From: an uncultured Selenomonadaceae bacterium
GTDB taxonomy: Bacteria; Bacillota; Negativicutes; Selenomonadales; Selenomonadaceae
Length of the DNA stretch: 52,501 nucleotides
NCBI GenBank assembly: GCA_905234705.1
Contig: CAJOIB010000001.1
Coordinates: forward strand, 1-52,501
Reading direction: 5' to 3'
The notes below the pieces were generated by a model. The model was not told where the DNA came from. It saw nothing but the letters and a program-made list of their open reading frames with translations, and searched no databases. Positions 42,601 to 52,307 of the stretch are shown here, one piece after another (within the stretch, counting starts at the first letter, position 1; each line of letters starts with the position of its first letter). Both the position numbers and the translations under genes were made by a program.

Positions 42601-45600
42601 AATGTGAATGTGCCTTCTTCTTCAGTTACAACTGACAAGTTCGCCGCGGTGTTAACAGTTGCAAGGTCGTTGAGTCCGGTGATTGTGGCAACTGTGCCGT
42701 CAGAAACAATCGCGTTAACTTCAGTACCGTTGAGTTCGTCAATAGCAATCGTTGTACCGTTGACAGTAACGTCTGCGTCGATAATTCCGACTGTTGCGTT
42801 ATCCAAGCCGCTAACTGCGCCTTCGAGTCCTGCAACTTCGGTAATTGCGCTGTCAGCCGCCGTCAAGGTTACTGCATGTTCGACAATGTCAACGCTCAAG
42901 GTTTCGTTGCCGTTGATAACTTTGTTGGTTTCATCTTGTGCGATTATGAGTTGACCAGCTTCGAGGCTTTCAATTCCTTCGTTGGTGAATACAATGTTGC
43001 TATCGCCAACAACGCCGTATGTTGCGTCGATTTCGCTGAATGTGAAGTTGCCTTCAGAATCAGTTACAATCTTTGCTCCATTGCCGTTGCTTACGATTGT
43101 TACATTATCTGCACCAACGCCGCTGATTTCGCTTACGCCGTTTGCCGTAGCAGTGACGCTTACGTTATCATCGCCGACAATCTGTACTGCATTGCCATCA
43201 ACTGTAGCTGCGCTTGTGAAGTTGCCAGCAACAACGCCTTCGAGGTCGCTGATTGCGGTAACTGTGCCGTTGTCAAATCCGAATGTTACTTCAGAATCCT
43301 CAGCCGTTGTGTAAGTGCTGCTGCCAATCGTGAATGTACCAACTGCATCTGTTACAACGTCGAATGCGCCTGTGCCGCTTACAGCCGCGCTATTGGAAAT
43401 GCCCTTAACAGCGTCAATGCCTTCGCCCGCGGATTCTACCGTGTAATCGTCATCGCCGGTAATTACAACTTCTTCGCTGCCAACCGTGAATCCAGAATCA
43501 GTGTTAGTCAATGCAACATCAGCGTCACCGGTTGCCGAGAAGGTCTTGCCGTTAATCGTAACAGTTGCGCCAGCTTCGACTGTGAAGTCTTGAGTTTCAG
43601 CTCCTGTTACAGCTATGCCGTCGCTAAGAGTAATGTTGCCTTCGCTGTCGATTGTAACGTCGCCGTCGCCGCTGAAGTTAATATCGCCATAAGAGATAGT
43701 CGCATCATTCGGGTTGAACTTGACGCTAATATTTGTAAGAGCCGTAACAGCCGCTTCTTCGTCAGCCTTCAAGCCTTCAATATTGTTAACTGTTACAGTA
43801 GCGCCCGCCGCAATTACGAGTTCTTTATCTTCGCTTGCACTGCCGGTAACATCTGCGCCGTCGTTAATCGTCATTGTGTTACCAGTCTTAGCAATGCTGA
43901 GTGTACCAGCGTTGAGTTTAACATCGTCAACAGTAGCTACGCCGGAAACTTCAAATGCATCTTCGCCGGTTGTGACAACAGCATTAGTTTCAGCAATGAT
44001 TTCGCCGCCGTTAATGGTGACTGTTGCGCCGTCGGTAATTGCGAGTACTTTATCAGCCGCGTCAGTTTCAGCAGTGTTGCCGTCGTTAAGAGTGATAGAG
44101 CCGTCTGCGCCGATAACAGCTGCGTTGCCTTCGTCCGCTGTCAAAGTTACTTCGTCATAGGTTACGCCGCCGACAACTTCGATTTCTTCATTGCCAACAG
44201 TGACTTCGGATTCTGCATTGGTTGTAAGTGCGATGTCATTAATGGAGTAAGCTTTTTCGCTTGCGAGGCTGAATACTGTATCTTCCGGAGCGGTGATTGT
44301 AGCCGCTTCAGTCATTGTCAAAGCGCCGAGAGTATCGCCAACGGTAACTGTACCAGCCGCGTCAGCTGCAACTGTGTAGTCGTTGCCGAGCGTCAAGGTT
44401 TGTCCTGCTGTCAATGCAACTTCAACGCCTGCAAGAGCCGTATCGTTGATATTCGCGCTTTCAACCGGTGTCACAGCCGCGCCGTCGAAGGTTACGAGAG
44501 TTGCGCCGCTCGTGGAGAGTTGCAAGGATTCAGTCGCGCTAATCGGCAAGTTGCTGATAAGAGCATTGCCGCTAGCGTCGTTGACTGCCAAGCCGTTTGC
44601 ATTGTGGTTGTTGATAACGGTTACGGACTTGCCGCTGGAAATTACATCTGCTGCGAGCTCAATGCTTGTTGCGCCTTCTTCAATCTTCGGTTCTTGTCCG
44701 TCATCAGCGATTGTTGCCAAGGTTGCAAGTGCAGCTTTGTAATCGTTAACTTTCGTGCTCTGTTCAAAGTTAGTTCCATCTTCGGAAACGTAAAGTGCTA
44801 CGCTGCGGTCGCTGTTAATTTCGACAACATAAGCGGTTGCGTCAGTTGCAGGTTCAAGTTCTTCATCATTGTGTTCATTATCCCAAGTACCGTCTTCATT
44901 TCTTGAGATCTTACCAGTATTTCCTGCAAGAATATCTTCATAATCAACGCCGTTATCGGTTACGTCAACAGTTGCAGTGCTCGGGTCGAGTTCGCTGACT
45001 TTGACAACTTCGCCATCTTCGAGAGTGAAGGTTGCGCCGGATTCGTCCGCGTCATTTTCAATGCTGAAGGTTTGCTGTCCATCGTTGAAGTCGACAGTGC
45101 CGCTTGTGAAGTCCTCAGCCGTTGAAACTGTACCATTAACCGGATCTTCGGAAGTGAAGCCGTTAACTCCGCCGTTTTCGTCAAGTTTAACAGTGTAAGT
45201 AGGTTCAGTTGTAGTGCCGGTGATTTCGACAGCGCCCTTCTCGCCTTCTTCGCCGAATGTCAAGCCGTTTTCAGTATTGTTAACAATCGTACCGTCGGTT
45301 GTTGCGCTTGCGTCAACAGTCTTGCCGTTGATTGTAGCAGTTGCGCCGCTTTCAACTGTGAATTCTTGTCCATCTTCAGCGCCGGTAACTTTCGCGTCAT
45401 TGCCGAGTGTAATATCGCCAAATTCGCCATCAAGAGCAATAGGTTCTTCAATGCCTTCAATCTTAATCGGGGTATCAGCTGCGGAATCGTCAAGAGCGGT
45501 GAGTGTGCCGTCTTCGTACTTCGCAATGACAGTAGACTTGTCGTCGCTTACGAAGTAAACAGGTTCTTCAGTATCAGCGTTAATAGTAATGCCATCTTCG

Positions 45601-46340
45601 CCAACCGGTACAACATCAGCCCATTCAGTTTCAGTATTGGTAAGATCGAGGCTGTCAGCATCTGCGCTATCCGGTTGCATCGTCAAGTTACCATCAGCGT
45701 CAGTCTTCAAAATACCAACCGGTGTCTTTTCGTAGGTATCATCGCCGACTGTGAAGGATTCGCCGTCGTCAATGCCGCTTACGCCTGTCAAGTTGCCATC
45801 TTCAACGGTTGCGCTAATTGTTGTGCCGTCGCTTGCTGCAATTTCATCGCCGTCAGTTGTGGTTAAGCCAGCATTATCTGCCGCGCCGTCAAGTTCAGCT
45901 GTACCATTGGTAAGAGTTGAGCCGTCCGGTGTAGTTGCAATTTCAAGAGCGGAATCATCAGCCTTGAAGGTATCGCCATTGACGTTGTAAGTGCCGTCGC
46001 CTTCCGGTGTAGTAACTGTTGCGTCAAAGTCTGTATTAACATTAGCATCTTCAGCGCCAAGAGCAACCGTGGTATCAGAGCCGAGTCCTTCGCCAGCTGT
46101 AATGTCGTAAGTTGCAGGTGTATCATCAGTTGCTTCAGCGTAATCAACTGTAGCTGCAATAGCATCTTTATCCGGAGTGAGATATACAGCGTCAGAAGCG
46201 ACATCCGCCAAATCAAGTGCGCTGGTATCTTCGAGAACTTCAACCGGAGTCCAAGTAGTATCAGTATCGGTGAGGTCAAGGCTACTTGCGTCTGCGCTAT
46301 CCGGCAACATTGTTACATCGCCGTTTTCGTCAGTCTTCAA
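39648..46340 (-). CDS. Giant repeat protein, C-terminal segment with RTX-like end
   Basis: The 2230-residue last frame of a giant leftward gene. Very acidic, rich in Asp/Thr/Gly/Val, with no cysteine seen. Most of it is serial beta-strand repeats (for example units with FTVGDDTYEKT and DADSLDLT, then divergent blocks of TVNGT-like strands). The last 600 residues have RTX-like Gly/Asp turns (GGTGNDIALAGGGD and GGANGNDTLIGGDGADTFTY), pointing to calcium binding and type I secretion. A basic linker rich in Arg/Lys (SGSRRSRLTWRGYDF) lies near 41600-41690. A likely outer-surface adhesin. The frame remains open upstream to about 46399, where a 20-base deletion relative to sister repeats breaks it. 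Confidence 0.75.
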   Translation of the reverse strand: MKTDENGDVTMLPDSADASSLDLTDTDTTWTPVEVLEDTSALDLADVASDAVYLTPDKDAIAATVDYAEATDDTPATYDITAGEGLGSDTTVALGAEDANVNTDFDATVTTPEGDGTYNVNGDTFKADDSALEIATTPDGSTLTNGTAELDGAADNAGLTTTDGDEIAASDGTTISATVEDGNLTGVSGIDDGESFTVGDDTYEKTPVGILKTDADGNLTMQPDSADADSLDLTNTETEWADVVPVGEDGITINADTEEPVYFVSDDKSTVIAKYEDGTLTALDDSAADTPIKIEGIEEPIALDGEFGDITLGNDAKVTGAEDGQEFTVESGATATINGKTVDASATTDGTIVNNTENGLTFGEEGEKGAVEITGTTTEPTYTVKLDENGGVNGFTSEDPVNGTVSTAEDFTSGTVDFNDGQQTFSIENDADESGATFTLEDGEVVKVSELDPSTATVDVTDNGVDYEDILAGNTGKISRNEDGTWDNEHNDEELEPATDATAYVVEINSDRSVALYVSEDGTNFEQSTKVNDYKAALATLATIADDGQEPKIEEGATSIELAADVISSGKSVTVINNHNANGLAVNDASGNALISNLPISATESLQLSTSGATLVTFDGAAVTPVESANINDTALAGVEVALTAGQTLTLGNDYTVAADAAGTVTVGDTLGALTMTEAATITAPEDTVFSLASEKAYSINDIALTTNAESEVTVGNEEIEVVGGVTYDEVTLTADEGNAAVIGADGSITLNDGNTAETDAADKVLAITDGATVTINGGEIIAETNAVVTTGEDAFEVSGVATVDDVKLNAGTLSIAKTGNTMTINDGADVTGSASEDKELVIAAGATVTVNNIEGLKADEEAAVTALTNISVKFNPNDATISYGDINFSGDGDVTIDSEGNITLSDGIAVTGAETQDFTVEAGATVTINGKTFSATGDADVALTNTDSGFTVGSEEVVITGDDDYTVESAGEGIDAVKGISNSAAVSGTGAFDVVTDAVGTFTIGSSTYTTAEDSEVTFGFDNGTVTAISDLEGVVAGNFTSAATVDGNAVQIVGDDNVSVTATANGVSEISGVGADNVTIVSNGNGAKIVTDSEGNFTFSEIDATYGVVGDSNIVFTNEGIESLEAGQLIIAQDETNKVINGNETLSVDIVEHAVTLTAADSAITEVAGLEGAVSGLDNATVGIIDADVTVNGTTIAIDELNGTEVNAIVSDGTVATITGLNDLATVNTAANLSVVTEEEGTFTFVDDEFTITGDDSVTFETDENSRVKNIADFEGTLTSTADAVTVDGDAFAINSNSPSTPIITADGRKITGVDGLTSGDSISGSLNDADVTMPGANGTVPSSLTINGDKYVLGGDEDGVVINGDEITGLGANASLTVGSAGDYEVNGTELEDLKIGDVIISDENGQISVYNPDDYNINEDSSTDDIVNYVTGGDDADRYVNSDNPETTYDSDTDYSGNLVFDLDEDADADFSETEGSKKVSLGGGDQDVTFGDGGNNLAVVDDDASGEKNISLGDGGDSVVIGDTSADVEVTTGEGDDVVISKAYNAKINSSGKGGKTKAAPQASGSRRSRLTWRGYDFSTGSGIQTIFENIANAIKENLIAFGIGGYENSASLKGQGEVVFDSSSSSDVLFDDVDRTSNASKVNFYTKSGELTKVGFTYSTGGVVDMSQETADVVMKGNYTEGRTADKRKTGGSTLYGGTGNDIALAGGGDYVDLGDGLNTVELANVENRRTSEDGVTIAMNSENGRTTIDGTNFNNANGFNYAADRIEADTTDLKLEYKDGTLTIKDGRARTEITDIQATGGSSSDEVAENKLGDDSKVDIMITDSELGATIKTSVTESGNDIKTGTDKDQMANAYVGENSGVNFEDTEEDLSVNLGGVVHGEDYTDVENKYSDNVGLAFRGITKVQAGKGNASLVGAADTNNTLIAGIGNNSIWGGGASNDLLVGAADAGEEKEGSTTFYFFEGDGQDTITGFSFGTDKTSDKIHSFDSPAEEILVNGSDVLVTFAGGNDQLRIKDAVGENIQYSNSAKSLVAQIDDQEVTFDGTANYFQATGKNATINVVANQLDEAVIHLNNDRMDVAEFYGDIKYLDASAMDGKADLAGNDNNNVITASSGGSTLWGGANGNDTLIGGDGADTFTYNAGNGNDVIKGADNHDVININNLKISDITGDNGAGAVIDSESGDVTISFRNGDKLTVSGGNNSGATFNIDGQSYKAEDGSWKQQ

Positions 46341-48680
46341 AATACCAACCGGAGTCTTTTCGTAGGTATCATCGCCAACTGTGAAGGATTCGCCGTGTCA
46401 AGTTGCCATCTTCAACTGTTGCCGCAATTTCGGTATCACTACCAGCGGTGATTGTGTCGCCGTCAGTCGTGGTTACGTCATTAGTCGGGCTATCTTCTGC
46501 GCCGTCAAGTGCAACAGTACCATTGGTAAGAGTTGAGCCGTCCGGTGTAGTTGCAATTTCAAGTGCAGAATCATCAGCCTTGAAGGTATCGCCGTTGACG
46601 TTGTAAGTGCCGTCGCCTTCCGGTGTGGTAACTGTTGCGTCAAAGTCAGTGGTTACATTAGCATCTTCAGCGCCGAGTTCAACCGTCGGATCTTCAGCAA
46701 GTCCAGTGCCGCTAGCAATATCATAAGTTGCAGGTTCGCCTTCAGTGTAAGCAACCGTAGCCGCGATAGCATCTTTATCAGCATTCAAGAGTATGCTGTC
46801 GGACGCTACACCAGCCAAATCAACTGTACCGTCAGAATCAAGCACTTCAACCGGAGTCCAAGCAGTATCAGCATCGGTAAGGTCGAGGCTACTTGCATCT
46901 TCACTATCCGGCAACATTGTTACATCGCCGTTTTCGTCAGTCTTCAAAATACCAACCGGAGTCTTTTCGTAGGTATCATCGCCAACTGTGAAGGATTCGC
47001 CGAAGTTGCCATCTTCAACTGTTGCCGCAATTTCAGTATCACTACCAGCGGTGATTGTGTCGCCGTCAGTTGTGGTTACGTCATTAGTCGGGCTATCTTC
47101 TGCGCCGTCAAGTGCAACTGTACCATTAGTAAGAGTTGAGCCGTCCGGTGTGGTTGCAATTTCAAGTGCGGAATCATCAGCCTTGAAGGTATCGCCATTG
47201 ACGTTGTAAGTACCGCTGCCATTTTCAGGTGTTTCAACAGTTGTATCAAAGTCAGTGGTTACATTAGCGTCATCTTCGCCAAGAGCAAGTTTGGTATCGG
47301 AAGAAAGTCCTTCGCCAGCCGTGACGTCATAAGTTGCAGGAGTATCTTCAGTAGGTTCAGTGTAATCAACAGTTGCCGCAATTTCAGTACGTTCAGGATT
47401 GATTAAGGTTGTATCGCCGGTAATATCAGCAAGGTCAACCGTGTCAGCGTCGCTATCAAGTATAGCAACATCATTCCAAGCAGTGTCAGTATCGGTGAGG
47501 TCGAGGCTATCAGCATCTTCGCTATTCGGCAACAAGGTTGTATTGCCGTCAGCGTCAGTCTTGAGGATACCAACCGGAGTCTTTTCGTAAGTATCATCGC
47601 CGACCGTGAAGGATTCGCCGTCGTCAAGTCCGCCTACGCTTGCCAAATTGCCGTCGTCAGCCGTTGCTGTAATTTCAGTACCTTCAGCTGCAATAATTTC
47701 GTCGCCGTCGGTTGTGGTTAAGCCGTCAGTTGCTTCGTCGCTACCGTCAAGTGCAACTGTACCATTAGTAAGAGTTGAGCCGTCCGGTGTGGTTGCAATT
47801 TCAAGAGCGGAATCATCAGCCTTGAAGGTATCGCCGTTAACGTTGTAAGTGCCGTCGCCTTCCGGTGTTTCAACAGTTGTATCAAAGTCAGTGGTTACAT
47901 TAGCGTCATCTTCGCCGAGCGCAAGTTTAGTATCGGAAGCAAGTCCGTCGCCAGCTGTAACGTTGTAATTGTTAGGTTCTTCAAAGACAACATTAGCAGC
48001 AACAGCGTTCTTATCCGCCGTCAAGAATGCAGAGTCGGTATCAACATTAGCCAAATCGAGAGTTCCATCAGGATTGACAACGCCAACTTCTTCCCAAGTA
48101 GTATCAGTATCGGTGAGGTCGAGGCTATCAGCTTCTTCACTATTCGGCAACAAGGTTGTATTGCCGTCTGCGTCAGTCTTCAAAATACCAACATCAGTCT
48201 TTTCATAGGTATCGTCGCCAACTGTGAAGGCTTCACCGCTATCAATGCCGCTAACGCCTGTCAATTCGCCGTCTGCAACGGTCGCGCTAATTTGTGTGCC
48301 ATCGCTTGCAGTGATTGTATCGCCGTCTTCGCCTTCAGCGCCGGTTGAAGTTACGCCTGCGTTATCAGCCGCGCCGTCGAGTGCAACTGTACCATTGGTA
48401 AGAGTTGAACCTTCCGGAGTGGTTTCAATTTCAAGAGCAGAATCGTCAGCTTTGAATGTATCGCCGTTGACTTCGTAAGTACCATCGCCTTCAGGTGTAG
48501 TAACTGTTGCGTCAAAGTCTGTATCAAGTTTAGTATCGTCTTCGCCAAGTGCAAGAGTCGGTTCAGGATCTGTGATTAAGCCGGCATCACTGGAGAGCGT
48601 GTAACCATCATCAGCATTGCCAGTTAATGTAGCCGCTGTATCAGAATCTTCGCCGTAGCCATATTCAACAGAATCACTGC
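45600..48680 (-). repeat. Five tandem coding repeats of about 618 bp
   Basis: The landmark GTGAAGGATTCGCC or a close variant occurs at 45751, 46381, 46988, 47606 and 48224 (spacings 630, 607, 618, 618). Each unit encodes roughly 206 residues. Copies differ by small substitutions and by in-frame or out-of-frame deletions near the landmark. The boundaries given are approximate. Confidence 0.8.
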
Positions 48681-51027
48681 CGTCAGCCAACTCTTCAATG
48701 CCTTTCGCCAAATCGATAACGTTGGTTTCTGGGTCAACATCTTCATAATCAACTACTGGGAGATCTCCGAGGTCGAGAATGTTAGTTTCTTCGTTGCCGT
48801 CATAAATCTTGGTGTTGCCGTCTGCGTCAGTGACATTGAGTTTTTCGCCAATCATCTTGTAGGTTGAGCCGTCGTATTCAACAGTTACGCCATCTTCCAA
48901 ATCGCTAATCGAAGTGACTTCACCGTCAGCAACCGTGATAATGACGCCGTCTGTTTCGCCGCTCATTACAACTTCTTTATCGCCAGCAACTGCAACGGAT
49001 TCTGCATTGACTTGGACAGTACCATTTGTCAAAACATTATCAGCGATTGTTGCGTCTTCATTTACAATGTAGCTGGTTTCATTGAGTGCGTAAGTGCCGC
49101 CGGCTGTAAGTACGAATGTACCTTCGCCGCTAATTGTCATACCTTCGCCGGTTGTGGTTACGGTAATTTCGTCGCCGAGTGCAACTGTATCTTCAGCTGT
49201 AGCCGCAGTATAAGCAACGTCGTTAATCGTGTAAGTAGCTTCAGCCGTGGCAAGTGCAAAGGTTTGATCAGTTGCGCCGGTAATTTCAATTCCGTTGCCG
49301 GTCAATGTAATAGCGTCGCCAAATTCGATTGTGCCGTTTTCAGCGGTTGCGCTCATTGCAAAGTCAGCAGTCATTTGGAGAGTGTAATTCTGCGGAATTG
49401 TAACTCTGCCAGCGGAAGGAACTTCGGTTGCGTCAACGATTGTATCATCTTCAACAGCAATGACGGTAATTGTGGTATCAATAATCTGGACGCCCAAGCC
49501 GCTCAAGTTGGAGAGGTAAATCTTCTCGCTGTTGCTGTGGAGTTCGATTTCAACGTCAGTGCTTTCATTGGAAACAACGATTACGCTTTCATTGGTAGGT
49601 ACGAGACCTGCCTTCAAAGTGATAACGCCATTTTCAAGAGTACCGAATGATTCAGGAACTTCTTCAGCCGGAATTTCAGCGCCGATTGTCTTAGTTCCAT
49701 CTTCAGCGATTGTCAAGCCGTAAACTGTGATATTTTCGCCGTCGAATACTGCATAGAAGGAATTGGTATCCAAATCGGTTGCGTCGTTGCCGTCGTCGAT
49801 ACCCAAAATGCTCTTTCTGCCGCCAGCAATCGCCGTGAACGGAGTGCTATGGTTGTTAACGCTGACTTGATAATCTTCAGCCGCGTTGTTGGTGACAACC
49901 AAGGTAGCATCTTCGTCAAGTCCGGTAACAGCGGTTACAACGTTATCAGTGATTGTGAATGTCAAAGGTTTATCGTCAGCATCGGATACAACCGTGAAGG
50001 TTTGATCGCCGACTGTGTAAGTTGTAGATTCGGAAATTGCATTGACTTCAACAGTAGCAGTGCCGGTAATTTCAAATGTAGCATCTTCAGCCGCAACATT
50101 GCTTACGGTAACGCCGCCGTCGTTGCTAATTGTGTAGCCGCCAGGAATTGAGCCAACAACAGTATCGCCAGCAGTAACTTCAATGCCTTCGTCAACTGCG
50201 ATTGTGCCGCTTTCGAGTGTAACAGCGGTTGCGCCTTCGACTTTAGCAGTATCTTCGGTTGCGTCAACAGTGAACGAATCCTCAGCCGCGCTTACTGCGA
50301 AGCTTGCGTCGCCGCTTACCAATGCCGCGCTTACAAAGTCATTAGTAAATTCAACTTTCACGCCGTCAACTGTAATTGTGCCTGCATGATCTTCAGCAGT
50401 TGCGCCTTCATTGCTGAGAGCATAACCGTCTTCAGTTCTTGCCAATGTGCCGTAAATAACAGTCGGGGAAGTCAAGCTGTCAACTACCAACGCACTTTCG
50501 ACATCGTCAGCCAATACGCTATCGTTAATCATGAGATTGTCATTTTCAGTAGCGATAATTGCTGTCCAGTTTTCATCTTCGCCGAGGTTTTCAACTGCGA
50601 TAGAGCCGTCTTCAACTTCAGCGCCGGTAAGGAGTGCGCCTTCCTTAATCAAGCCAATAGCCGTCATTGTGTAAGCTGTATCGCTGTAAGTGAAGGATTC
50701 GCCTTCGTCGAGTCCGCCAACTGTTGTGCCTTCGCCTTCGGTTACTGTTACAGTGATTTCAGCCGCCGCGGTGATTGCGTCGCCGTTGGTTGCTGTGACT
50801 TCTTCACCGTCTGCAAGAGCTACTGTGCCGTTGAATAATGTGGAAGCGTCTTCGGTTGCGTCGATTGTCAATGCGCCTTCAGCTGCTGTGTAGCTTGCGC
50901 CGTTAACTGTAATTGTTGCATTTTCTGCTGTTGCTACTTGTGCCGCAAAGTCTGTTGTCAAAGTTACTTCGCCTTCAACGCCGCTTGCGTCAATCGTCAA
51001 GTCAGCAATTTCTGCTTCGTCGTTCAT
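46369..51027 (-). CDS. Giant repeat protein, middle segment (frame-shifted)
   Basis: 1552 residues in the next frame, the same protein. It carries about four copies of a roughly 206-residue unit (YNVNGDTFKADDSALEIATTP, then SFTVGDDTYEKTP with a DSLDLTDTDT turn) and, further upstream, diverged beta-strand blocks. It ends out of frame in LTRRILHSWR at the 46399 deletion. Its start MNDEAEIADLTID is not a real start: it is the point where the frame changes at the repeat junction at 51024, where the neighbouring segment stops. I read it as one gene interrupted by indels. Confidence 0.7.
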   Translation of the reverse strand: MNDEAEIADLTIDASGVEGEVTLTTDFAAQVATAENATITVNGASYTAAEGALTIDATEDASTLFNGTVALADGEEVTATNGDAITAAAEITVTVTEGEGTTVGGLDEGESFTYSDTAYTMTAIGLIKEGALLTGAEVEDGSIAVENLGEDENWTAIIATENDNLMINDSVLADDVESALVVDSLTSPTVIYGTLARTEDGYALSNEGATAEDHAGTITVDGVKVEFTNDFVSAALVSGDASFAVSAAEDSFTVDATEDTAKVEGATAVTLESGTIAVDEGIEVTAGDTVVGSIPGGYTISNDGGVTVSNVAAEDATFEITGTATVEVNAISESTTYTVGDQTFTVVSDADDKPLTFTITDNVVTAVTGLDEDATLVVTNNAAEDYQVSVNNHSTPFTAIAGGRKSILGIDDGNDATDLDTNSFYAVFDGENITVYGLTIAEDGTKTIGAEIPAEEVPESFGTLENGVITLKAGLVPTNESVIVVSNESTDVEIELHSNSEKIYLSNLSGLGVQIIDTTITVIAVEDDTIVDATEVPSAGRVTIPQNYTLQMTADFAMSATAENGTIEFGDAITLTGNGIEITGATDQTFALATAEATYTINDVAYTAATAEDTVALGDEITVTTTGEGMTISGEGTFVLTAGGTYALNETSYIVNEDATIADNVLTNGTVQVNAESVAVAGDKEVVMSGETDGVIITVADGEVTSISDLEDGVTVEYDGSTYKMIGEKLNVTDADGNTKIYDGNEETNILDLGDLPVVDYEDVDPETNVIDLAKGIEELADGSDSVEYGYGEDSDTAATLTGNADDGYTLSSDAGLITDPEPTLALGEDDTKLDTDFDATVTTPEGDGTYEVNGDTFKADDSALEIETTPEGSTLTNGTVALDGAADNAGVTSTGAEGEDGDTITASDGTQISATVADGELTGVSGIDSGEAFTVGDDTYEKTDVGILKTDADGNTTLLPNSEEADSLDLTDTDTTWEEVGVVNPDGTLDLANVDTDSAFLTADKNAVAANVVFEEPNNYNVTAGDGLASDTKLALGEDDANVTTDFDTTVETPEGDGTYNVNGDTFKADDSALEIATTPDGSTLTNGTVALDGSDEATDGLTTTDGDEIIAAEGTEITATADDGNLASVGGLDDGESFTVGDDTYEKTPVGILKTDADGNTTLLPNSEDADSLDLTDTDTAWNDVAILDSDADTVDLADITGDTTLINPERTEIAATVDYTEPTEDTPATYDVTAGEGLSSDTKLALGEDDANVTTDFDTTVETPENGSGTYNVNGDTFKADDSALEIATTPDGSTLTNGTVALDGAEDSPTNDVTTTDGDTITAGSDTEIAATVEDGNFGESFTVGDDTYEKTPVGILKTDENGDVTMLPDSEDASSLDLTDADTAWTPVEVLDSDGTVDLAGVASDSILLNADKDAIAATVAYTEGEPATYDIASGTGLAEDPTVELGAEDANVTTDFDATVTTPEGDGTYNVNGDTFKADDSALEIATTPDGSTLTNGTVALDGAEDSPTNDVTTTDGDTITAGSDTEIAATVEDGNLTRRILHSWR

Positions 51028-52307
51028 TCGCTGTCGCCTGCGAGTGCGATTGTGTAATTGCCTTCATAGCTTTCTTCTTCGCCATAAATGACAGTCTTAC
51101 CATCTGCAAGTGCCGCTGCGCCTGCCGCCAAATTGAGCGTGTCATTTTCAATCGGAATGTAAACTGTATCGCCAGTTTCGCCGAGCGTGATAAGGTTGGT
51201 GGATTCGTCATTGCCGGAGTAGAGTTGATCTTCAGCGCCTTCAGCTGTAACTTTGATAACGTCGCCGTACAACTGATAAGTCTTGCCATTGTAATTGACA
51301 ATTTCGCCTTCGCCCAAGCCGGTAATGCTGGTTACTGTGCCGTCAGCTACTGTTACGAGTACATTGATTTCGTCGCCGTCGCCTTCGATTGTCAAAGTAA
51401 GTTCGTCGGTAGTCGTCAATTCGCTGGATACAACAACTTCGCCATTTGTAAGTGTTGCGCCGTCAGCTGTTGCTGTAATTTCGAGTGCGGACGCATTTGC
51501 AACATATTCAACGCCATTGACATCGTAAGTTGCGCTACCTTCTGCTGTCGTTACTGCAACTGTCTCAAAGCCGCTGACTGTCAAGGTTGCATCTTCTTCG
51601 CCAAGTGCAATACCGGTAATTGCTTGTTCGTCAACTTCTGCCGCTGTTACTGTGATAACATCTTCAGCATTTGCAATATCAGCATAAATCGCTGTCGGAA
51701 CTGTCAAGCTATCAACAACAACCGCTGCTTCATCTTCAAGAGTTGCGATGTCAATCACACCGTCAGTAAGCGCGATCATCTTCTGAGATTCTGCTTCATT
51801 ATCAACTGGGAATTCGTCGCCGACTTGATAATCTGCATAGAGATTTGCGTCAGCGTCAATCAAGCCAATCGCGGTCATTGTGTAGGTTGTCTCGCTATAG
51901 GTGAAGGAATCGCCTTCATCAAGTCCGCTAATTGTTGTGCCTTCGCCGTCAGTTACTGTTACTGTGATTTCAGCCGCCGCGGTGATTGCGTCGCCGTTGG
52001 TTGCCGTGACTTCTGCGCCGTCTGCAAGGGCTACTGTGCCGTTGAACAATGTGGAAGCATCTTCGGTTGCGTCGATTGTCAATGCGCCTTCAGCCGCTGT
52101 GTAGCTTGCGCCGTTTACTGTAATTGTTGCATTTTCAGCTGTTGCTACTTGTGCCGCAAAGTCTGTTGTCAAAGTTACTTCGCCTTCAACGCCGCTTGCG
52201 TCAATCGTCAAGTCAGCAATTTCTGCTTCGTCGTTCTGCAAGTGCGATTGTGTAATTGCCTTCATAGCTTTCTTCTTCGCCATAAATGACAGTCTTACCA
52301 TCTGCAA
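51024..52307 (-). CDS. Giant repeat protein, upstream segment (frame-shifted)
   Basis: 427-codon frame. The true in-frame part begins near 52237 (NDEAEIADLTIDASG); the first two dozen residues are read-through of the repeat in the wrong frame. It ends GNYTIALAGDSE and a stop at the same repeat junction. It shares a nearly identical 330-base block with 50693-51025. Confidence 0.65.
   Translation of the reverse strand: MQMVRLSFMAKKKAMKAITQSHLQNDEAEIADLTIDASGVEGEVTLTTDFAAQVATAENATITVNGASYTAAEGALTIDATEDASTLFNGTVALADGAEVTATNGDAITAAAEITVTVTDGEGTTISGLDEGDSFTYSETTYTMTAIGLIDADANLYADYQVGDEFPVDNEAESQKMIALTDGVIDIATLEDEAAVVVDSLTVPTAIYADIANAEDVITVTAAEVDEQAITGIALGEEDATLTVSGFETVAVTTAEGSATYDVNGVEYVANASALEITATADGATLTNGEVVVSSELTTTDELTLTIEGDGDEINVLVTVADGTVTSITGLGEGEIVNYNGKTYQLYGDVIKVTAEGAEDQLYSGNDESTNLITLGETGDTVYIPIENDTLNLAAGAAALADGKTVIYGEEESYEGNYTIALAGDSE

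Noticed and set aside
42876-44906. A 676-residue open frame on the plus strand opposite the giant gene (also 39642-40355 and 50913-52289)
   Set aside because: They are mirror frames of a low-complexity repeat sequence, with Cys/Ser/Val-rich translations, no ribosome binding site and no recognisable domain. The minus frame carries the RTX-like motifs.
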